Part shown: positions 1-8,485 of the stretch, in pieces
Layout of the letters: each line of letters begins with the position of its first letter
How positions within the stretch are numbered: position 1 is the first letter of the stretch
NCBI RefSeq assembly: GCF_001855385.1
Contig: NZ_MKIE01000003.1
Span: 186,001 to 250,000 of the forward strand
Source: Andreesenia angusta
GTDB lineage: Bacteria > Bacillota > Clostridia > Tissierellales > Gottschalkiaceae
Length of the DNA stretch: 64,000 nt
Reading direction: 5' to 3'
The notes under the pieces: generated by a model
What the model saw: the letters and a program-made list of their open reading frames with translations, nothing else
The model's database searches: none
What the model was told of the DNA's origin: nothing
Position numbers and translations under genes: made by a program

Positions 1-56
1 GTTTCTAAATAGAGGATACAAGAACAGAGTATATAAAAACACAAGGAGGAATTGCA

Positions 57-1883
57 ATGGGCAAAATTATAGGAATAGACTTGGGTACAACTAACTCTTG
101 CGTTTCAGTTATGGAAGGTGGAGAGCCGGTAGTAATACCTAACTCAGAGGGAAATAGAACTACTCCATCGGTAGTTGCTTTTACAAAAGATGGAGAGAGA
201 CTAGTTGGAGAGACAGCTAAGAGACAGGCTGTTACAAATCCAGATGGAACAGTTATATCTATAAAGAGACATATGGGAACAGACCACAAAGTGACTATAG
301 GAGACAAGACTTACACTCCACAGGATATATCTGCGATGATACTTCAAAAGCTGAAGGCCGATGCAGAAGCTTATCTAGGAGAGACAGTTACAGACGCAGT
401 TATAACTGTGCCTGCATACTTCTCAGACAGCCAGAGACAGGCTACAAAGGACGCAGGAAAGATAGCTGGACTAAACGTTCAGAGGATAATAAACGAGCCT
501 ACAGCGGCATCACTTGCATACGGGCTTGACAAGGATGAAGAGAATCACAAGATAATGCTTTTCGACCTTGGTGGAGGTACTTTCGACGTATCTATACTAG
601 AGCTAGGAGACGGAGTTTTCGACGTTATATCTACAAGCGGAGACAACCACTTAGGTGGAGATGACTTCGACGAAGCGCTTGTAGACTATATAGCTGAAGA
701 GTTCAAGAAAGAGAACGGAGTAGACCTTAGAACTGACAAGATGGCGCTTCAAAGACTTAAGGAAGCAGCAGAGAAGGCCAAAAAGGAGCTTTCAAGCTCT
801 ATAAACACAAATATAAACCTTCCTTTCATAACAGCTACTCAGGAAGGGCCAAAGCACTTGGACATGAACCTAAGTAGAGCTAAGTTCGACGAGATAACTC
901 AGAGCCTTGTAGAGAGAACTATGGGACCTGTAAAGAAAGCGCTAAGCGATTCAGGACTTTCTACTTCAGAGCTAGACAAGGTTATACTAGTTGGAGGATC
1001 GACTAGAATACCGGCAGTTCAAGATGCAGTGAAGAAGATAACAGGAAAAGAAGCATACAAAGGAGTTAACCCAGACGAGGTTGTTGCCCTAGGTGCAGCT
1101 ATCCAGGGAGGAGTCTTGAGCGGAGAGGTAAAAGACGTACTTCTACTAGACGTAACACCGCTTTCACTTGGAATAGAGACTCTAGGTGGAGTATTTACAA
1201 AGCTTATAGAGAGAAACACAACTATCCCTACAAACAAGAGCCAGGTGTTCTCTACAGCGGCAGACAACCAAAACGCCGTGGACATCCACATACTTCAGGG
1301 AGAGCGTGAGATGGCTGGAGACAACAATAGCCTTGGAAGATTCCAGCTTACAGGTATACCACCAGCTCCAAGAGGAGTTCCACAGATAGAGGTTACTTTT
1401 GACATAGACGCAAACGGAATAGTGAATGTTTCAGCTAAGGACCTTGGAACAGGAGTAGAGCAGAAGATAACTATCACAGCTTCTACAAACCTGAGCGACG
1501 AAGAGATAGAGCAGAAAGTAAGAGATGCAGAGCAGCACGCTGAAGAAGACAAGAAGAGAAAAGAGCAGATAGAGATCAGAAACAACGCAGATTCTACTAT
1601 CTACCAGACAGAGAAGACTCTTAAAGAAGTTGAAGACAAGATATCTGCTGACGAAAAGGCGAAAGTGGAAGAGAAGCTTGAAGCGCTTAAGAAGTCTCTA
1701 GAAGGCGACAGCACAGAGGATATAAAGGCCAAGACAGACGAGCTTATGAATGAGTTCCACGCCATATCGCAGAAGATGTACGAGCAGGCTGCGCAAAATG
1801 CTGAATCAGCTGAAAGTGCAGAGCCTAAAGACGACAACGTAGTAGATGCAGAATACGAAGCTGTAGACGAAGACAACAAGTAA
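57..1883 (+). CDS. dnaK: Chaperone protein DnaK (Hsp70)
   Basis: ATP-dependent cytosolic chaperone that binds exposed hydrophobic peptides together with DnaJ and GrpE. The 608-residue product opens with the nucleotide-binding phosphate loop [10 protein letters not shown] (residues about 6-15), has the second phosphate motif [10 protein letters not shown], the [18 protein letters not shown] linker/substrate-domain start and a Glu/Lys-rich helical lid ending in an acidic tail ([12 protein letters not shown]). It is shorter than the proteobacterial protein, as is usual for Gram-positive DnaK. ATG at 57 follows AGGAGG at 44-49. hrcA and grpE would be expected upstream but lie outside the window; no CIRCE operator is seen in the 56 bases available. 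Confidence 0.98.
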   Translation: MGKIIGIDLGTTNSCVSVMEGGEPVVIPNSEGNRTTPSVVAFTKDGERLVGETAKRQAVTNPDGTVISIKRHMGTDHKVTIGDKTYTPQDISAMILQKLKADAEAYLGETVTDAVITVPAYFSDSQRQATKDAGKIAGLNVQRIINEPTAASLAYGLDKDEENHKIMLFDLGGGTFDVSILELGDGVFDVISTSGDNHLGGDDFDEALVDYIAEEFKKENGVDLRTDKMALQRLKEAAEKAKKELSSSINTNINLPFITATQEGPKHLDMNLSRAKFDEITQSLVERTMGPVKKALSDSGLSTSELDKVILVGGSTRIPAVQDAVKKITGKEAYKGVNPDEVVALGAAIQGGVLSGEVKDVLLLDVTPLSLGIETLGGVFTKLIERNTTIPTNKSQVFSTAADNQNAVDIHILQGEREMAGDNNSLGRFQLTGIPPAPRGVPQIEVTFDIDANGIVNVSAKDLGTGVEQKITITASTNLSDEEIEQKVRDAEQHAEEDKKRKEQIEIRNNADSTIYQTEKTLKEVEDKISADEKAKVEEKLEALKKSLEGDSTEDIKAKTDELMNEFHAISQKMYEQAAQNAESAESAEPKDDNVVDAEYEAVDEDNK

Positions 1884-1892
1884 TAGAACACG

Positions 1893-1931
1893 CAGACATC
1901 AAAGCTGAATTGTATTTGGCTTTGATGTTTG
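1893..1931 (+). repeat. Inverted repeat between dnaK and dnaJ
   Basis: Two 13-base arms (1893-1905 and 1919-1931, one G-T pair) flank a 13-base loop in the 83-base dnaK-dnaJ gap. No T-run follows, so it is not a canonical terminator. It could be an RNA-processing or stability hairpin that lets DnaK be made in excess of DnaJ. This role is inference. Confidence 0.6.
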
Positions 1932-1966
1932 TAGTTTAGAGAATAAAGAACGCAGGTGGTGAATAG

Positions 1967-3100
1967 ATGCAAAAGAGAGACTATTATGAGGTCTTAGGTG
2001 TAGAAAAAGGCGTAGACGAGCAGGAGCTGAAGAAAGCCTACAGAAAGCTTGCCAAGAAGTATCACCCGGATTTGAACCCTAATGACGACGAGGCAGAAAA
2101 GAACTTCAAAGAAGTCAGCGAGGCATATGAGGTGCTTTCAGACAAGGAAAAGAGAGCGCAGTACGACAGGTTTGGACACGAGGGCATGAACCAGGGCGGT
2201 TACAGCGGATATTCGGGAGGATTTGGAGACTTCGGGGATATATTCGGAGACATCTTCGGGGATATGTTCGGAGGCTTCGGAGGCGGATCGAGACAGAAAA
2301 AGAGAGGTCCTGTAAGAGGAGACGACATACAGGTAGGAGTCAGAATCACTTTCAGGGAAGCCGCTTTCGGGGTGAAAAAAGAGATAACGATAAAGAGAGA
2401 CGAGTCTTGCGAGACATGTGATGGTACAGGGGCGAAGCCGGGAACAAGCAAGAAGACTTGTCCTACATGCCATGGAACCGGGGAAGTCCAGCAAGTTCAG
2501 AGAACTCCTTTTGGACAGATGATGAGAGTCGGAGTATGTCCGACCTGTAAAGGTGCAGGGGAGATAATAGACGATCCTTGCGGCAAATGCCACGGCTCGG
2601 GCAAAGTCAAGAAATCCAAGACTTTCAGCGTAAACATCCCGGCAGGGGTGGATACAGGTTCATATATCCCTATGCGTGGAGAAGGTGAGCTTGGCGAAAA
2701 AGGCGGGCCTAGAGGAGACCTCTACGTCTATATAGAGGTCGAAAAAGACAGTCTATTCGAGAGAGACGGAGACGATCTGAGATGCGAGATACCTGTTTCG
2801 TTTACGCAGCTGGCATTAGGCGCAGATATAGAGATACCTACGCTAGACGGAAAGATAAAGTACAAGATAGAGCCGGGAACCCAGACAGGCACAGTTTTCA
2901 GATTCAAAGGCAAGGGAATCAAGAGCCTTAGAACTGGAAGAGAGGGAAATCTCTACGTCAAGGTGAAAGTGGAGATACCTAGAAAGCTTTCAGACAGAGA
3001 GAGGGAGCTGCTAGAGGAGCTTTCGGCGGAGTTTGGAGAAGAAACTTCGCATGGAAAGAAAGGGCTCTTTGACAAGATAAAAGACAAGTTTTCAGAGTAG
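1967..3100 (+). CDS. dnaJ: Chaperone protein DnaJ (Hsp40)
   Basis: Co-chaperone that delivers substrates to DnaK and stimulates its ATPase. The 377 residues show the full class I layout: J domain with HPD at residues 33-35, a Gly/Phe-rich linker (about 72-110, with repeated GDIFGD), four zinc-binding CxxCxGxG repeats ([32 protein letters not shown]) and the C-terminal substrate-binding domains. ATG follows GGTGG with normal spacing. It sits 83 bases after dnaK, with a hairpin between them, and is closed by an intrinsic terminator. Confidence 0.98.
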   Translation: MQKRDYYEVLGVEKGVDEQELKKAYRKLAKKYHPDLNPNDDEAEKNFKEVSEAYEVLSDKEKRAQYDRFGHEGMNQGGYSGYSGGFGDFGDIFGDIFGDMFGGFGGGSRQKKRGPVRGDDIQVGVRITFREAAFGVKKEITIKRDESCETCDGTGAKPGTSKKTCPTCHGTGEVQQVQRTPFGQMMRVGVCPTCKGAGEIIDDPCGKCHGSGKVKKSKTFSVNIPAGVDTGSYIPMRGEGELGEKGGPRGDLYVYIEVEKDSLFERDGDDLRCEIPVSFTQLALGADIEIPTLDGKIKYKIEPGTQTGTVFRFKGKGIKSLRTGREGNLYVKVKVEIPRKLSDRERELLEELSAEFGEETSHGKKGLFDKIKDKFSE

Positions 3101-3106
3101 GAGCAG

Positions 3107-3140
3107 GGACTCGGCCAGTACGGCCAGGTCCTTTTTCTTT
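3107..3140 (+). terminator. Intrinsic terminator after dnaJ
   Basis: Arms 3107-3116 and 3122-3131 pair with one mismatch and one G-T pair, rich in GC, followed by a T-rich run (TTTTTCTTTT). It ends the dnaK-dnaJ transcript. Confidence 0.85.
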
Positions 3141-3151
3141 TGGCCTGGAAC

Positions 3152-3180
3152 TGTTTTTTTTACAGGCTATGGTGTATAAT
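3152..3180 (+). promoter_or_regulatory. Putative sigma-A promoter for prmA-rsmE-mtaB-hit
   Basis: A perfect -10 TATAAT lies at 3175-3180, between the dnaJ terminator and the prmA start. The -35 region (around 3152-3157, TGTTTT) is poor. The position right after a terminator supports a new transcript here. Confidence 0.5.
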
Positions 3181-3218
3181 ATTTGTGATTGAAAATCGAT
3201 TAAAAGGATGTGTTTTAA

Positions 3219-4169
3219 TTGAAATGGATAGAAGTTCAGATAAAGACCGACTCTGAGAATGTAGAAATAGTTTCGGGCATACTGTACGATTTAGGTGTAG
3301 GCGGACTTGCCATAGAGGACCCAAGGGATATAGAGTTTAAAGCCGAGCACCCTGACGCCTGGGACTATATAGTTCCTGAAGAGCTGCTTTCAGACAGAGA
3401 GCCGGGAGTCGTGGTAAAAGCTTATTTCCCAGAGGGGGAAGAGCTGCTAGAGACTATAGAGTCGATAAGGCAGAGGATAGAGGTAATGCCTAAGTATGAA
3501 ACAGGCAGTCCTTTCGGAGTGGTGAGCCTTTCAGAGGTGTTTGAAAAAGACTGGGAGAATTCATGGAAGAAGTACTACAAGACTGCCAAAATAGGAGAGC
3601 GTGTAGTGGTCAACCCTTCATGGGAAGAGTACAGCCCTAAAGAGGGCGAAGTAGTTGTGAATCTGGATCCAGGGATGGCCTTTGGAACAGGAACACATGA
3701 GACTACGACTCTCTGCGCCAGAGCGCTTGAAAAAGTTGTGACTCCAGAGAGCACTGTACTAGACGTAGGCTGCGGAAGTGGGATACTCTCCATAATAGCG
3801 GCAAAGCTGGGCGCAAGCGAAGTGGTAGGAGTGGACATAGACGAGGTGGCCGTAAGGGTTTCCAAGGAGAATATAGCTTTAAACGGCGTAGAGGACAGAA
3901 TAGATATAAGGCAGGGAGATCTGCTAGACGTGGTAGACAAGAAGTACGACATAGTAGTGGCCAATATACTTGCTGAGATAATAGCCATCCTCAACAAAGA
4001 CATAAAGAGATGCCTTGCGGACGACGGTATTTTCATATCTTCCGGGATAATAAAGGACAAGGTGGAGTTTGTGAAAGACTCCATGGCCGAATCGGGACTT
4101 GAAGTAGTGGAAGTCATAGAGCTAGGAGAGTGGGCTTCTATAGTTGCAAAGATAGGAGAAATTGAGTAA
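3219..4169 (+). CDS. prmA: Ribosomal protein L11 methyltransferase PrmA
   Basis: SAM-dependent enzyme that methylates lysines and the N-terminus of ribosomal protein L11. The 316-residue protein has the N-terminal L11-recognition domain (about 1-100) and a Rossmann methyltransferase domain with the SAM loop DVGCGSGILSI and the substrate-side motif NPGMAFGTGTH-like LDPGMAFGTGTHETT. Translation starts at TTG 3219 (MKWIEVQIKT), preceded by AAAGGATG. Its stop overlaps the rsmE start by one base (TAATG), so the two are translationally coupled. dnaJ-prmA-rsmE is a conserved Firmicute order. Confidence 0.97.
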   Translation: MKWIEVQIKTDSENVEIVSGILYDLGVGGLAIEDPRDIEFKAEHPDAWDYIVPEELLSDREPGVVVKAYFPEGEELLETIESIRQRIEVMPKYETGSPFGVVSLSEVFEKDWENSWKKYYKTAKIGERVVVNPSWEEYSPKEGEVVVNLDPGMAFGTGTHETTTLCARALEKVVTPESTVLDVGCGSGILSIIAAKLGASEVVGVDIDEVAVRVSKENIALNGVEDRIDIRQGDLLDVVDKKYDIVVANILAEIIAILNKDIKRCLADDGIFISSGIIKDKVEFVKDSMAESGLEVVEVIELGEWASIVAKIGEIE

Positions 4170-4915
4170 TGCACAGATTTTTTGTAGACAGGTCCCAGAT
4201 ATCTGGGGAAGTCGTGACGATATCAGGTGAGGATCTCAAGCATATAAAGAATGTACTCAGGCTAAAAGAAGGCGAAGAGGTGTCTATATGCGACGGAGAG
4301 GAAAACGACTACGTAGCCGTAATAGAGAGCATAGACAGTCAGGAAGTGCTGCTTTCAATCGTGGAATCTTTTAAGTCCAAAGGGGAAGCGCCTATAAAGC
4401 TAAAGCTCTATCAGGGGCTGCCTAAGGGAGACAAGATGGAGCTTATAGTTCAAAAGTGCACGGAGCTTGGAGTTTCTGAGATAGTCCCTATGGCGACCAA
4501 GAGGGCTGTAGTGAAGCTTTCAGATGAAAAAAAGATAGCTAAGAAGCTGGAGAGATGGCAGAAGATAGCCGAAGAGGCTGCCAAGCAGAGCAAGCGTGGA
4601 AGAATCCCTCTAGTAGACAGGCTAGTCACGCTAAAAGAGGCAGTATCTGAGCTAGGGGAAGACGAACTTGCGCTAATGCTCTACGAATCAGAGAGAGAGA
4701 ATTCGCTGAAGAAAGCTCTGCGTGGATATGACGGGAAGAATGTGTCTGTATTTGTAGGGCCGGAAGGCGGGTTTGAGGAGTCGGAAGCCGAGATGCTTAA
4801 GGCTGCTGGAGCCAAAGTGGTTTCGCTTGGGAACAGGATACTTAGAACCGAGACAGCTGGGCTTGCGGCCTCGGCTGTGATTATGTATGAGCTAGGAGAT
4901 TTGGGAGATATTTAG
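4169..4915 (+). CDS. rsmE: 16S rRNA (uracil-1498-N3)-methyltransferase RsmE
   Basis: SPOUT-fold enzyme that methylates U1498 near the decoding centre of 16S rRNA. The 248-residue protein shows the N-terminal PUA-like domain starting MHRFFVD and the trefoil-knot SAM site FVGPEGGF with the later SLGNRILRTETA motif, both diagnostic of RsmE. ATG overlaps the prmA stop. mtaB follows 10 bases downstream. Confidence 0.97.
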   Translation: MHRFFVDRSQISGEVVTISGEDLKHIKNVLRLKEGEEVSICDGEENDYVAVIESIDSQEVLLSIVESFKSKGEAPIKLKLYQGLPKGDKMELIVQKCTELGVSEIVPMATKRAVVKLSDEKKIAKKLERWQKIAEEAAKQSKRGRIPLVDRLVTLKEAVSELGEDELALMLYESERENSLKKALRGYDGKNVSVFVGPEGGFEESEAEMLKAAGAKVVSLGNRILRTETAGLAASAVIMYELGDLGDI

Positions 4916-4925
4916 GAGTGATATA

Positions 4926-6233
4926 ATGAAAAAAGTTTCGTTTCACACGCTAGGGTGCAAGGTAAATCAGTACGAGACAGAGGCCATGGCTGAGCTTTTC
5001 ACAAAGAGCGGATACATCATAGTGAACGAGAGCGAAGTGGCTGATGTGTACGTCATAAACACCTGCACAGTTACCAGTTTAAGCGACAGAAAGTCCAGGC
5101 AGTTTATGAGAAGGTCCAAGTCAAAGAACCCGGATTCTGTGTTGGCCGTGGTGGGATGCTACTCCCAGGTCTCTCCGGAAGAAGTGGCGAGCATGGAGGA
5201 AGTGGATATAATACTTGGCACAAGTGACAGGTCCAAGATAGTGGAACTCTGCGAGGAGTTCAAGTCCAAGAAGTCCAGGATAAACCTAGTGAGAGACATA
5301 ATGGAGGTAAAGGACTTCGAGGAGATGGGCATAGAGGACACAGGTGGCAAGACAAGGGCTTTTCTGAAGATACAGGAAGGCTGCAACCAGTACTGCTCCT
5401 ACTGTATAATCCCGTATGCGAGAGGGCCTATAAGGAGCCGGGACATAGACAGCATAGTTTCAGAGGTGGAGTCGCTTGCCAAGAACGGGTTCAAGGAAGT
5501 GGTGCTCACAGGCATACATGTGGCCTCCTACGGAAAAGACTTGAAATCAGATATATCCCTTATAGATGTATTGGAGAGAGTGAACGGGATAGAGGGCATA
5601 GAGCGGATAAGGCTGAGCTCCATAGAGCCGAACGTGGCTACAGATGAATTCCTGAAGAGGTATTCTTCGCTTGAAAAAGCCTGCAATCATTTCCACCTTT
5701 CGCTTCAAAGCGGAGACGACGCCGTCTTAAAGAGAATGAACAGAAAGTACAACACAGAGAAGTACTATGAAGGTGTGGAGAGGATCAGAAGCTACCTCCC
5801 AGACGTCTCTTTCACTACGGACATAATAGTGGGCTTCCCGGGCGAGACAGACGAAGAGTACAGAAACTCCTACGAGTTTGCAAACCGAGTGGGCTTTTCA
5901 AGAATACACGTTTTCCAGTATTCCCCTAGAAAAGGCACCCCAGCGGCGGAGTACAAGGACCAAGTAGCCGGTCCTGTGAAACAGGAGAGAAGCAAGGAGC
6001 TTATAGAGCTTGGCAAGGAGATGAGCAAGCACTTCAACCAAAATCATGTGGGTCAGATTTTGAAGGTGCTGTTTGAGGAGAAGTCCAAAGATATAATGGG
6101 CTATATAGAGGGCTATACTACGAACTATATAAGGGTAAAAGTCCCAGGAGAGATATCGGAATACGAAGGGAAAATAGTCGGTGTCAAGATTCTGAGTGCA
6201 GACGAAGAATCTGTATTAGGAGAGATAGTTTAG
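4926..6233 (+). CDS. mtaB: tRNA t6A37 methylthiotransferase MtaB
   Basis: Radical-SAM methylthiotransferase that converts t6A37 of tRNA to ms2t6A. The 435 residues show the UPF0004 N-domain with three conserved cysteines (in TLGCKVNQ, INTCTVT and VVGCYSQ) that bind the auxiliary cluster, the radical-SAM CNQYCSYCIIPYARG motif at about residues 154-168, and a C-terminal TRAM domain. The HTLGCKVNQYE start is typical of MtaB rather than MiaB. It is preceded by AGGAG and lies in the prmA-rsmE-mtaB-hit operon. Confidence 0.96.
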   Translation: MKKVSFHTLGCKVNQYETEAMAELFTKSGYIIVNESEVADVYVINTCTVTSLSDRKSRQFMRRSKSKNPDSVLAVVGCYSQVSPEEVASMEEVDIILGTSDRSKIVELCEEFKSKKSRINLVRDIMEVKDFEEMGIEDTGGKTRAFLKIQEGCNQYCSYCIIPYARGPIRSRDIDSIVSEVESLAKNGFKEVVLTGIHVASYGKDLKSDISLIDVLERVNGIEGIERIRLSSIEPNVATDEFLKRYSSLEKACNHFHLSLQSGDDAVLKRMNRKYNTEKYYEGVERIRSYLPDVSFTTDIIVGFPGETDEEYRNSYEFANRVGFSRIHVFQYSPRKGTPAAEYKDQVAGPVKQERSKELIELGKEMSKHFNQNHVGQILKVLFEEKSKDIMGYIEGYTTNYIRVKVPGEISEYEGKIVGVKILSADEESVLGEIV

Positions 6234-6247
6234 AAGGAGGTGAAATC

Positions 6248-6592
6248 ATGGAAAACTGCATATTCTGCAAGATAGTGGCGGGAGAGATTCCATCACAGAA
6301 GGTATATGAAGACGACACTATACTGGCATTTAAGGACATAGATCCAAAGGCTCCGGTTCATACAATAGTCATACCGAAGGCGCATATAGCCTCGCTAAAC
6401 GAGGTTGACGGCGACAACTTGAAAGACATAGCACATCTGATATCCAAGATACCTCAGATAGCCAAAGAACAAGGCGTAGACGCAAGTGGATATAGAGTTG
6501 TAAACAACATAGGGCGTGACGGCGGACAGACTGTAGCTCATATTCATTTTCACATACTGGGGGGGAGAGCGCTTCAGTGGCCTCCAGGCTAA
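6248..6592 (+). CDS. HIT family nucleotide-binding protein (HinT-like)
   Basis: Small (114 aa) histidine-triad hydrolase of the Hint branch, which removes AMP or related groups from phosphoramidate substrates. It begins MENCIFCKIVAGEIPS, typical of the branch, and carries the catalytic triad HIHFH near the C-terminus (residues about 98-102). Strong AAGGAGGTG ribosome-binding site. Last gene of the prmA operon; no clear terminator follows, only a new promoter. Confidence 0.95.
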   Translation: MENCIFCKIVAGEIPSQKVYEDDTILAFKDIDPKAPVHTIVIPKAHIASLNEVDGDNLKDIAHLISKIPQIAKEQGVDASGYRVVNNIGRDGGQTVAHIHFHILGGRALQWPPG

Positions 6593-6600
6593 AATAAAAC

Positions 6601-6629
6601 TTGCAAAAAGAAAATATATATAATATAAT
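6601..6629 (+). promoter_or_regulatory. Sigma-A promoter for rpsU-yqeY
   Basis: -35 TTGCAA at 6601-6606, 17-base spacer, perfect -10 TATAAT at 6624-6629, about 60 bases before rpsU. Well matched to the vegetative consensus. Confidence 0.8.
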
Positions 6630-6689
6630 AGTCGAGTATTAAGATAAAAGAAACAGACCCTTTTAAGAGGTTGAGGGGAGGGAGAATGT

Positions 6690-6872
6690 ATGTCAGAAAT
6701 CAAAGTTGGGGATAGTGAATCACTAGAGAGCGCCCTAAAGAGATTTAAGAGACAATGTGCTAGAGCAGGAGTATTGGCTGAGGTTAGAAAAAGAGAGCAC
6801 TACGAGAAGCCTAGTGTAAAGCGTAAGAAGAAGTCTGAAGCTGCAAGAAGAAAAAACAGCAGAACCAGATAA
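6690..6872 (+). CDS. rpsU: 30S ribosomal protein S21
   Basis: 60-residue basic ribosomal protein of the small subunit, involved in translation initiation. The sequence starts [20 protein letters not shown] and has the [19 protein letters not shown] segment typical of S21. It has its own promoter (6601-6629) and a GGGAGGG ribosome-binding site, and is followed after 11 bases by yqeY, the usual partner. Confidence 0.98.
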   Translation: MSEIKVGDSESLESALKRFKRQCARAGVLAEVRKREHYEKPSVKRKKKSEAARRKNSRTR

Positions 6873-6883
6873 GAGGTGGTTAA

Positions 6884-7327
6884 ATGTCTCTAAAGGATAA
6901 GTTAATGGATGACTTAAAGACGTCTATGAAGAGCAAGGACAAGGTCAGAAAAGACGTTGTGACTATGGTCAGATCTGCTGTAAAGCAGAAGGAAGTAGAC
7001 GAAAGAGTTGAACTAGATGATCAAGACATCATTGAAATCATATCTAAACAAGTCAAGCAAAAGAGAGATGCAATTGAGGACTTCAAAAAAGGAGAGAGGG
7101 ACGATTTAGTTCAACTAACTGAAGATGAAGTAAAAATATTGCTAGAGTACTTGCCTGAACAGCTTTCGGAAGAGGAGTTGACTGAACTGGTCAAGACAGC
7201 TATAGCCCAAGTTGGAGCTACTAGCATGAAGGACATGGGCAAGATAATGAGTAGTCTTATGCCTGAGATAAAGGGCAGAGCTGACGGCTCATTGGTAAAT
7301 AAAATAGCTAAAGATTATTTAAAATAA
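6884..7327 (+). CDS. yqeY: GatB/YqeY domain protein
   Basis: 147-residue stand-alone YqeY protein, related to the C-terminal tail domain of the amidotransferase subunit GatB that contacts tRNA. It begins MSLKDKLMDDLKTSMKSKDK and holds the LLEYLPEQLSEEEL and GRADGSLVNKIAKDYL motifs of the family. Role unproven; probably tRNA binding. Ribosome-binding site GAGGTGG. It ends at a strong terminator. Confidence 0.95.
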   Translation: MSLKDKLMDDLKTSMKSKDKVRKDVVTMVRSAVKQKEVDERVELDDQDIIEIISKQVKQKRDAIEDFKKGERDDLVQLTEDEVKILLEYLPEQLSEEELTELVKTAIAQVGATSMKDMGKIMSSLMPEIKGRADGSLVNKIAKDYLK

Positions 7328-7330
7328 AAA

Positions 7331-7362
7331 AACCTGAATACTCTTGTATTCAGGTTTTATTC
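7331..7362 (+). terminator. Intrinsic terminator after yqeY
   Basis: Perfect 11-bp stem (7331-7341 with 7346-7356) and TCTT loop, followed by TTATTCTATT. Ends the rpsU-yqeY transcript. Confidence 0.9.
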
Positions 7363-7407
7363 TATTAATAGAAAACTACATAGGTTCAACAATATTGATT
7401 AAAATGG

Positions 7408-7435
7408 TTTACATATGCAGAAATTAAGGTATAAA
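7408..7435 (+). promoter_or_regulatory. Sigma-A promoter for the phoH operon
   Basis: -35 TTTACA (7408-7413), 16-base spacer, -10 TATAAA (7430-7435), located after the yqeY terminator and upstream of phoH. Confidence 0.6.
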
Positions 7436-7474
7436 GATAAGAGTGATAATTTTAAACAATAGGAGTGATTGGAC

Positions 7475-8470
7475 TTGGAAAACAACGGTGAAGAAATCTT
7501 AGAAAAACAGCTAGAAGTGGATGGAGAATATGTATCAGAGATTTTTGGAAACTACGATGAAAATATAGAGCTTATAGAGGAAACACTTGAGTCGAATATA
7601 GCTCTCAGAGGGAATACAATCAAGATAATAGGCAGCAAAGAGAGTATAGAGCTGACTGAAAAGCTGATACAGAAGCTAGTGGACGTGATGAAGTCAGAGG
7701 GCAAGATAACAAAGCAGTCGCTCATATACGCTATGGATTTGGTGGTAAGAGGAGAGGGCGACAAGATGAAAGAGATACTGAACGATATAATATGCATAGC
7801 GGCAAGCGGCAAGACGCTTAAGCCTAAGACGCTTGGGCAGAAGAGGTATATAGACAACATAAGGAAAAACGACATAGTCTTCGGGATAGGGCCGGCTGGA
7901 ACGGGGAAGACCTATCTTGCCATGGCCATGGCTGTAAAGGCCTTTAGAAACAAAGAGGTCACTAGGATAATACTCACAAGGCCGGCAGTTGAGGCAGGGG
8001 AAAGCCTGGGATTTCTTCCAGGAGATCTACAGGAGAAGGTGGACCCGTATCTCAGACCGCTTTATGATGCGCTCTTTGACATACTGGGAGCCGAAAGCTA
8101 TCTGAAGTACAAGGAGAGAGGACTTATAGAGGTGGCTCCGCTTGCCTACATGAGGGGACGAACACTGGAGTCGGCTTTCATAATCTTGGATGAAGCCCAA
8201 AACACCACTACAGAGCAGATGAAGATGTTCCTGACCAGACTTGGAAACGGCTCCAAGGCAGTTGTTACTGGGGATATAACCCAGATAGACCTTCCGCCTG
8301 GAAAGTCTTCAGGGCTAAAGCAAGCAGAGCGGATCCTGAAGGATATAAAGGGTATTTCTTTCTCTTACTTCGACAAGACCGACGTAGTAAGACACAGACT
8401 TGTCCAAGATATAATAGAGGCCTACGAGGCTTACGACAAAAAGAAGAGCATGAAGTCAAAAGAGAGTTAA
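7475..8470 (+). CDS. phoH: PhoH-like ATPase
   Basis: P-loop ATPase of the PhoH family, thought to act in RNA metabolism with YbeY. It has an N-terminal KH-like region (about 20-100), Walker A GPAGTGKT, Walker B FIILDEAQN and the GDITQIDLP motif. Two TTG starts are possible: 7469 lies only 3 bases after AGGAG (7461-7465), whereas 7475 lies 9 bases after it and was chosen (331 aa). First gene of a run phoH-pgpH-ybeY-dgkA seen across Firmicutes. The sporulation genes yqfC/yqfD, often found just upstream, are not here. Confidence 0.96.
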   Translation: MENNGEEILEKQLEVDGEYVSEIFGNYDENIELIEETLESNIALRGNTIKIIGSKESIELTEKLIQKLVDVMKSEGKITKQSLIYAMDLVVRGEGDKMKEILNDIICIAASGKTLKPKTLGQKRYIDNIRKNDIVFGIGPAGTGKTYLAMAMAVKAFRNKEVTRIILTRPAVEAGESLGFLPGDLQEKVDPYLRPLYDALFDILGAESYLKYKERGLIEVAPLAYMRGRTLESAFIILDEAQNTTTEQMKMFLTRLGNGSKAVVTGDITQIDLPPGKSSGLKQAERILKDIKGISFSYFDKTDVVRHRLVQDIIEAYEAYDKKKSMKSKES

Positions 8471-8485
8471 ACTAGGGGGAGAGAT

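Noticed and set aside
1893..1931. Inverted repeat as a CIRCE heat-shock operator
   Set aside because: Sequence does not match TTAGCACTC-N9-GAGTGCTAA and the loop is 13 bases.
4920..4927. TATAAT just before mtaB as a promoter
   Set aside because: It overlaps the start codon itself and the gene is 10 bases after rsmE with its own ribosome-binding site, so it is chance.
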